Part shown: positions 12,754 through 17,280 of the stretch, one piece after another
Layout: each line of letters starts with the position of its first letter
Position numbering within the stretch: the stretch's first letter is position 1
From: Pasteurella sp049941595
GTDB taxonomy: Bacteria > Pseudomonadota > Gammaproteobacteria > Enterobacterales > Pasteurellaceae
Reading direction: 5' to 3'
NCBI GenBank assembly: GCA_049941595.1
Contig: JBNFNA010000011.1
Location: forward strand, 1-17,280
Length of the DNA: 17,280 nt
Notes under the pieces: model-generated
What the model was told of the DNA's origin: nothing
Seen by the model: the letters and a program-made list of their open reading frames with translations, nothing else
The model's database searches: none
Program-made: the position numbers and the translations under genes

Positions 12754-14052
12754 ATGAAAGCACTTTTACAGCAACTCGAACAACGAATTTTAGATAATGT
12801 AAAGCAGGAAGTTGTCCCTGCACTTGGTTGTACTGAGCCAATTTCCCTTGCGCTTGCTTCTGCGGTTGCACGTGCGCATTTAGGCAAAAATCCGGAACGG
12901 ATCGAAGCGAAAGTGTCTGCAAATTTAATGAAAAATGGAATGGGCGTGACTGTGCCGGGAACGGGTACTGTCGGCTTACCAATGGCGGCGGCGATTGGTG
13001 CACTTGGTGGTGATGCGGAAGGCGGCTTGGAAGTTTTGAGAAATATTACGGCTGAACAAGTGGCACAGGCTAAACAAATGCTGGCGAGTAATTTGGTAAA
13101 TGTAAGTATTGCGCAATGTGATCAGTTGTTATATTCCGAAGCAAATCTCTATGCACAGGATGATTGGGTGCGGGTGTGCATTGAAGATCATCACACCAAT
13201 ATCGTGCATATTGAGAAAAATGGTGAGGTGATTTTCCACCAAGACAGCCAAAGTGCGGTGGAAAATACGCAAGATTTTTTCAATCAACTTAACAGTGAAG
13301 ACATTTTCAATTTTGCAATGGAAGTGGCGCTTGAGAAGATTGAATTTATTTCACAAGCTGCTGAACTGAACACGGCGTTATCCGAAGAGGGTTTGCGTAA
13401 TGACTATGGCTTACATATTGGGCGTACATTACAGAAACAAATTAGTCGAGGTTTAATTAGTGATGACTTGTTAAGTCGTATCACAATTGCGACAACAGCA
13501 GCTTCTGATGCACGTATGGGCGGGGCAAATTTGCCTGCAATGAGCAATTCCGGTTCTGGCAATCAAGGCATTACTGCAACAATGCCGACAGTGGTGGTAG
13601 CTCGTCATATTAATGCAAGCCACGAGCAGTTAGTGCGTGCGTTATTCTTATCGCATTTAATGGCGATTTATATTCATAGCAAATTACCAAAATTGTCTGC
13701 ACTTTGTGCGGTAAGCACGGCGGCGATGGGCAGTTGTGCGGGCGTCGCTTGGTTACTGACGGGTAAATTTAGCACTATTAGTATGGCGCTGAGCAGTATG
13801 ATTGGCGATATTAGTGGCTTAATTTGTGATGGTGCGGCGAATAGCTGTGCGATGAAAGTGTCCACTAGCGTGAATTCAAGTTACAAATCGATCCTAATGG
13901 CAATGGACGATTCTTATGTGACCGGCAATGAGGGGATCGTGGAACACAATATCGATCGTTCAATCAAAAATTTATGTGATCTCGCTTCACGCAGTATGCA
14001 ATATACGGATCGCCAAGTGATCGAAATTATGGTGGCAAAACCGAAAGGCTAA
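12754..14052 (+). CDS. cyuA: L-cysteine desulfidase (CyuA/YhaM, UPF0597 family)
   Basis: Degrades L-cysteine to pyruvate, ammonia and sulfide with an oxygen-sensitive iron-sulfur cluster, in the cytoplasm. From ATG at 12754 the protein has 432 residues, typical for the family. The frame is open further upstream to TTG codons, but that stretch looks non-coding and includes an uptake sequence. Candidate cluster ligands are C26 (GCTEP), C318, C358 and C365 (ICDGAANSC); their spacing matches my recollection of the archaeal enzyme's cysteines. GNGMGV-like and GGANLPAMSNSGSGNQG glycine-rich motifs are present. AAGGG lies about 7 bases before the ATG. The cyuP transporter that accompanies it in E. 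coli is absent. Confidence 0.9.
   Translation: MKALLQQLEQRILDNVKQEVVPALGCTEPISLALASAVARAHLGKNPERIEAKVSANLMKNGMGVTVPGTGTVGLPMAAAIGALGGDAEGGLEVLRNITAEQVAQAKQMLASNLVNVSIAQCDQLLYSEANLYAQDDWVRVCIEDHHTNIVHIEKNGEVIFHQDSQSAVENTQDFFNQLNSEDIFNFAMEVALEKIEFISQAAELNTALSEEGLRNDYGLHIGRTLQKQISRGLISDDLLSRITIATTAASDARMGGANLPAMSNSGSGNQGITATMPTVVVARHINASHEQLVRALFLSHLMAIYIHSKLPKLSALCAVSTAAMGSCAGVAWLLTGKFSTISMALSSMIGDISGLICDGAANSCAMKVSTSVNSSYKSILMAMDDSYVTGNEGIVEHNIDRSIKNLCDLASRSMQYTDRQVIEIMVAKPKG
13251..13259 (+). repeat. DNA uptake sequence core
   Basis: An exact AAGTGCGGT inside cyuA. Confidence 0.8.
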
Positions 14053-14061
14053 AAGTGCGGT
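14053..14061 (+). repeat. DNA uptake sequence core
   Basis: An exact AAGTGCGGT directly after the cyuA stop codon. It is unpaired, and the terminator downstream is a separate hairpin. Confidence 0.8.
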
Positions 14062-14096
14062 CGTTTTTACCAAAGTTTTAGTCAAACTCACATAAA

Positions 14097-14136
14097 AAAT
14101 CTGCACGTTAACCAAATAACGTGCAGATTTATTTTT
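14097..14136. terminator. Bidirectional terminator (cyuA / tkt)
   Basis: A perfect 14-bp stem, AAATCTGCACGTTA (14097-14110) with TAACGTGCAGATTT (14117-14130), has a 6-base loop and T-runs on both strands. It lies between two convergent genes. It carries no uptake core. Confidence 0.9.
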
Positions 14137-14150
14137 ATCTAAGATTCAGA

Positions 14151-16157
14151 TTACAGAATTTCTTTTGCTTTCGCAACGACGTTTTCTACGGTGAAACCGA
14201 ATAGCTTGAATAATTGATCCGCTGGTGCTGATTCACCGAAGCTATTCATACCCACTACACGACCGTCAAAGCCAACGTATTTGTACCAGAAGTCAGCGAT
14301 GCCCGCTTCGATCGCAACACGTTTGGTCACGTTGCTTGGTAATACGCTTTCACGATATGCGGCATCTTGTTTGTCGAATACGTTGGTGCTTGGCATAGAA
14401 ACCACGCGTACTTTCACACCTTCTGCATCTAACACGTCTGCTGCTTTCATCGCTAATTCTACTTCAGAACCCGTTGCGATTAAGATTAAATCTGGGCAGC
14501 CACCTTTTTCACAGCAGTTGCGTAAGATATAACCACCACGAGCAACATTCGCTAATTGCTCAGAAGTGCGGTCCATTTGTGCCAAGTTTTGACGAGTAAA
14601 GATCAATGCACTTGGACCATCTTTACGTTCTACCGCTGCTTTCCACGCTACTGCAGATTCCACTTGGTCACAAGGACGCCAAGTTTCAAGATTTGGAATT
14701 AAACGTAATGCAGCTGTTTGCTCAACTGGTTGGTGTGTTGGGCCGTCTTCACCAAGACCGATAGAGTCGTGGGTGTAAACGAATAATGAACGTTGTTTCA
14801 TTAATGCTGCCATACGCACTGCGTTATGCGCATATTCCATAAACATTAAGAAGGTTGCACCGTAAGGAATGAAACCACCGTGTAATGCAATACCGTTCAT
14901 AATTGCAGACATACCGAATTCACGTACACCGTAGTTGATGTAGTTACCGTCTGCATTTTCAACTGTACGAATTGGTTTTGAACCTGACCATAACGTTAAG
15001 TTTGAGCTTGCTAAGTCCGCTGAACCACCTAAGAATTCAGGTAATAATTTTGCGTAAGCTTCGATCGCATTTTGTGATGCTTTACGGCTTGCAATGCTTG
15101 CTGGGTTCGCTTGTAATTTTTCGATGAATGCTTGTGATTCTGCTGCCCAGTTTGCTGGTAATTCAGCATTTACACGACGGGTGAATTCTGCTGCTAATTC
15201 AGGATACGCTTTCGCATAAGCTGCGAATTTTTCGCTCCACGCTTTTTCTGCTTTATCGCCTTTTGCTTTTGCATCCCATTCAGCATAGATATCTGCGGGG
15301 ATTTCAAACGGTGCGTGATCCCAATTTAATGCTTTACGGGTTAATGCGATTTCTTCATCACCTAATGGCGCACCGTGACAGTCGTGTGAGTTTGATTTAT
15401 TTGGTGAACCGAAACCAATGATCGTTTTACAAATAATCAATGTTGGTTTGTTGGTTTCTGCTTGTGCTTTTTTCACTGCATCAATGATTTGCTCTGGGTT
15501 GTGACCATCAATTGCAGGAATCACGTGCCAGCCATAAGCTTCGAAACGTTTTTGTGTATCATCAGTGAACCAACCGTCAACGTGGCCATCGATAGAGATG
15601 TTGTTGTCATCGTAGAATGCGATTAATTTGCCTAAACCTAAAGTACCCGCTAATGAACAAGCTTCGTGTGAGATACCTTCCATTAAACAACCGTCACCTA
15701 AGAATACGTAAGTATAGTGGTCAACGATGTCGTGGCCTGGGCGGTTAAATTGGTGTGCAAAAGTTTTTTCTGCAATCGCAAAACCCACTGCGTTAGTGAT
15801 ACCTTGACCTAAAGGACCAGTAGTGGTTTCAACACCCGGTGCGTAACCATATTCTGGATGACCCGGGGTTTTAGAATGTAATTGACGGAATTGTTTTAAA
15901 TCATCAATAGACAAATCATAACCTGTTAAATGCAATAGGCTATAAATTAACATTGAACCGTGACCATTCGACAAAATGAAACGGTCGCGATCGAACCATT
16001 TTGGATTAGTTGGATTGTGCTTTAAGAAGTCACGCCATAATACTTCTGCAATATCTGCCATTCCCATTGGCGCACCAGGGTGACCAGATTTTGCTTTTTG
16101 CACTGCATCCATACTTAAAAAACGGATGGCATTTGCAAGTTCTTTACGAGTTGCCAT
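14151..16157 (-). CDS. tkt: Transketolase
   Basis: Thiamine-diphosphate enzyme that moves two-carbon units between sugar phosphates in the non-oxidative pentose phosphate pathway, in the cytoplasm. The 668-residue length is usual. Active-site histidines are in SGHPGAP (H26), NGHGS (H66) and TPGHPE (H100). The thiamine-diphosphate motif runs from GDG (154-156) to NN (185-186), and the central domain has VREFGMSAIMNG and GLGEDGPTHQP. GAGGAGT lies about 9 bases before the ATG. It is next to a pentose-phosphate epimerase gene across ybhA, a neighbourhood also seen in H. influenzae (from memory), where the epimerase belongs to a gulonate/ascorbate-type operon. Confidence 0.97.
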   Translation of the reverse strand: MATRKELANAIRFLSMDAVQKAKSGHPGAPMGMADIAEVLWRDFLKHNPTNPKWFDRDRFILSNGHGSMLIYSLLHLTGYDLSIDDLKQFRQLHSKTPGHPEYGYAPGVETTTGPLGQGITNAVGFAIAEKTFAHQFNRPGHDIVDHYTYVFLGDGCLMEGISHEACSLAGTLGLGKLIAFYDDNNISIDGHVDGWFTDDTQKRFEAYGWHVIPAIDGHNPEQIIDAVKKAQAETNKPTLIICKTIIGFGSPNKSNSHDCHGAPLGDEEIALTRKALNWDHAPFEIPADIYAEWDAKAKGDKAEKAWSEKFAAYAKAYPELAAEFTRRVNAELPANWAAESQAFIEKLQANPASIASRKASQNAIEAYAKLLPEFLGGSADLASSNLTLWSGSKPIRTVENADGNYINYGVREFGMSAIMNGIALHGGFIPYGATFLMFMEYAHNAVRMAALMKQRSLFVYTHDSIGLGEDGPTHQPVEQTAALRLIPNLETWRPCDQVESAVAWKAAVERKDGPSALIFTRQNLAQMDRTSEQLANVARGGYILRNCCEKGGCPDLILIATGSEVELAMKAADVLDAEGVKVRVVSMPSTNVFDKQDAAYRESVLPSNVTKRVAIEAGIADFWYKYVGFDGRVVGMNSFGESAPADQLFKLFGFTVENVVAKAKEIL
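14564..14572 (+). repeat. DNA uptake sequence core
   Basis: An exact AAGTGCGGT on the plus strand, inside the minus-strand tkt gene. Confidence 0.8.
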
Positions 16158-16329
16158 AATGATTTACTCCTCAGTGAATTAAGACTTAAATTTGAGCAAC
16201 ATTTTACTCTATTTTAGTGTTAAAGGATAATGAATTTATACGCTTTATCAGTGCTTAAGATTCATTTCTTTTTCTCGTTAAACACTCTATACTGTAACCC
16301 ATAAATCGCATTTAACACAGGGAAAAAAG
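16158..16329. other. Divergent promoter region of tkt and ybhA
   Basis: AT-rich. TATACT at 16288-16293, with a poor -35 (TTTCTT, 16265-16270, 17-base spacer), is a candidate ybhA promoter. Several TAAAAT/TATAAA boxes on the minus strand could serve tkt, but none has a clear -35. Confidence 0.35.
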
Positions 16330-17145
16330 ATGAACTATCAAGTTATTGCCTTCGATCTCGATGGCACGTTGTTAAATAGCAAAGGCCAGATTCTTGCATC
16401 TAGCAAAGCTGCTATTCAACGCTGTATCGACAAAGGCTTAAAAGTGGTTTTAGTCACTGGCCGGCACCATACTGCAGCCTATCCTTATTATCACGAATTG
16501 AATTTAACCACCCCAATGATCTGCTGTAATGGTACTTATGTTTATCAACCTCAAACCGATAGCGTACTGGTAGCAAATCCATTGTCTTTCGAACAAGCAC
16601 GCACCATTATTCAATTAGCAGAAAAATACGGAATGCATTTGTTAATGTATTCACGCAATGAAATGAATTATTCGTCATTAAATGAGCATATGCGTAAATT
16701 TTCTCAATGGGTTGAAAGTTGCCCTGAAGCCATTCGACCTAAAATCCGTGAAGTATCCGATTTTAATGCGTTGCTAACGGATGACGAAACCATCTGGAAG
16801 TTTGTGATCAGTCACCCAGATCGTGAATTAATGCAAGCCACCGTGAACGCCTTACCAAGTTCAGAATTTAGTTGTGAATGGTCTTGGTTTGATCGTGCAG
16901 ATATTGCGAACAGTGGCAATACCAAAGGTGCTCGATTGTTAGAATTACTGAAATCGTGGCACATTGACCCACAATCAGTGGTCGCTTTTGGCGATAATCA
17001 CAATGATACTTCAATGCTCAGTGCTGTTGGTTTGGGTGTTGCAATGGGTAACGCTGAAGATGAAGTCAAACAACAGGCAAAATTAGTCACACTTAGCAAT
17101 GATGAAGATGGAATTGCTTCCGTTTTGGCAACTATCCTCGATTGA
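16330..17145 (+). CDS. ybhA: Cof-type HAD-IIB phosphatase, YbhA-like (pyridoxal phosphate phosphatase)
   Basis: HAD-superfamily hydrolase of 271 residues. All four motifs are present: nucleophile and acid/base DLDGT (D9, D11), T43 in VTGRHH, lysine K199 in NTKG, and GDNHND (221-226) for magnesium. Segments VTGRHH, ICCNGTY and CEWSWFD match E. coli YbhA, which dephosphorylates pyridoxal 5'-phosphate in vitro and also other sugar phosphates; the substrate here is not proven. AGGGA precedes the ATG by 8 bases. It is monocistronic, divergent from tkt and ended by the terminator at 17155-17194. Confidence 0.88.
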   Translation: MNYQVIAFDLDGTLLNSKGQILASSKAAIQRCIDKGLKVVLVTGRHHTAAYPYYHELNLTTPMICCNGTYVYQPQTDSVLVANPLSFEQARTIIQLAEKYGMHLLMYSRNEMNYSSLNEHMRKFSQWVESCPEAIRPKIREVSDFNALLTDDETIWKFVISHPDRELMQATVNALPSSEFSCEWSWFDRADIANSGNTKGARLLELLKSWHIDPQSVVAFGDNHNDTSMLSAVGLGVAMGNAEDEVKQQAKLVTLSNDEDGIASVLATILD

Positions 17146-17154
17146 ATATCTGTG

Positions 17155-17194
17155 AATAAGTGCTAACGCACGTGCATTAGCACTTATTTTTTAT
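17155..17194 (+). terminator. Rho-independent terminator after ybhA
   Basis: AATAAGTGCTAA (17155-17166) and TTAGCACTTATT (17177-17188) form a perfect 12-bp stem. GCACGTGC inside can pair further. A T-run follows. A-rich sequence on the other side may let it also end the converging epimerase gene. Confidence 0.9.
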
Positions 17195-17196
17195 TT

Positions 17197-17205
17197 ACCG
17201 CACTT
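17197..17205 (-). repeat. DNA uptake sequence core
   Basis: An exact AAGTGCGGT on the minus strand, overlapping the last base of the epimerase stop codon. Confidence 0.8.
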
Positions 17206-17280
17206 TACTGCCCGTAATACGCATTTTTACCGTGTTTGCGTAAGTAATGCTTATCCAACAACTCTTGTTGCATTGATTGT
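17205..17280 (-). CDS. araD: L-ribulose-5-phosphate 4-epimerase, C-terminal end (partial)
   Basis: The minus strand encodes the last 24 residues, ending LLDKHYLRKHGKNAYYGQ and TAA. This tail is characteristic of the AraD/UlaF/SgbE epimerases that interconvert L-ribulose 5-phosphate and D-xylulose 5-phosphate. The product feeds the transketolase reaction encoded nearby. Which of the three paralogue types this is cannot be told from the fragment. H. influenzae has such a gene close to tkt in a cluster for 3-keto-L-gulonate-type sugars (from memory), so UlaF or SgbE is possible. Confidence 0.82.
   Translation of the reverse strand, partial: QSMQQELLDKHYLRKHGKNAYYGQ

Overview
The window is chromosomal DNA from a Pasteurellaceae bacterium, most likely Haemophilus in the broad sense. 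The main evidence is the 9-base DNA-uptake core AAGTGCGGT, of the Haemophilus influenzae subtype. I find 12 exact copies over both strands, about one per 1.4 kb. The moderate AT-richness and the protein sequences agree. The presence of ubiA and of a glucose-type PTS permease suggests a relative such as H. parainfluenzae or Aggregatibacter rather than H. influenzae itself, but that is inference from memory of gene content.

Layout. (1) 1-560, minus strand: a four-tRNA cluster, transcribed Thr(TGT)-Tyr(GTA)-Gly(TCC)-Thr(GGT), runs into the first codons of EF-Tu. This is the classical tRNA-tufB operon, with a rRNA-like promoter at 533-560. (2) 731-3704: coaA (plus) converges on the hslVU protease operon (minus). 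They share a bidirectional terminator built from two inverted uptake sequences. hslVU has a heat-shock-like promoter. (3) 3720-8740, minus strand: a complete two-gene type III restriction-modification operon, mod then res, with its own terminator and a candidate promoter. The middle of mod is much more AT-rich than its ends, a sign of an exchanged target-recognition region. (4) 8765-9640: ubiA (minus). (5) 9774-11391: a PTS glucose-family EIICB gene (plus) with a good CRP site and a terminator. (6) 11392-11926: a gene-poor stretch with a strong terminator and a possible decayed reading frame. (7) 11927-14052: an MgtC/SapB-family membrane protein and the cysteine desulfidase cyuA. (8) 14097-16157: transketolase (minus), sharing a bidirectional terminator with cyuA. 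(9) 16330-17194: a YbhA-like HAD phosphatase with terminator. (10) 17205-17280: the last 24 codons of a sugar-phosphate epimerase of the AraD/UlaF/SgbE family, on the minus strand.

Most of the window is core metabolism and housekeeping: coenzyme A synthesis, proteolysis, ubiquinone synthesis, sugar uptake, the pentose phosphate pathway and cysteine breakdown. The accessory element is the type III R-M system. It has no simple-sequence repeat tract where related phase-variable mod genes carry one, a possible RNA hairpin over its ribosome binding site, and a mosaic recognition region. I found no convincing wholly new system. The best leads are that R-M locus and the unexplained stretch at 11392-11926.
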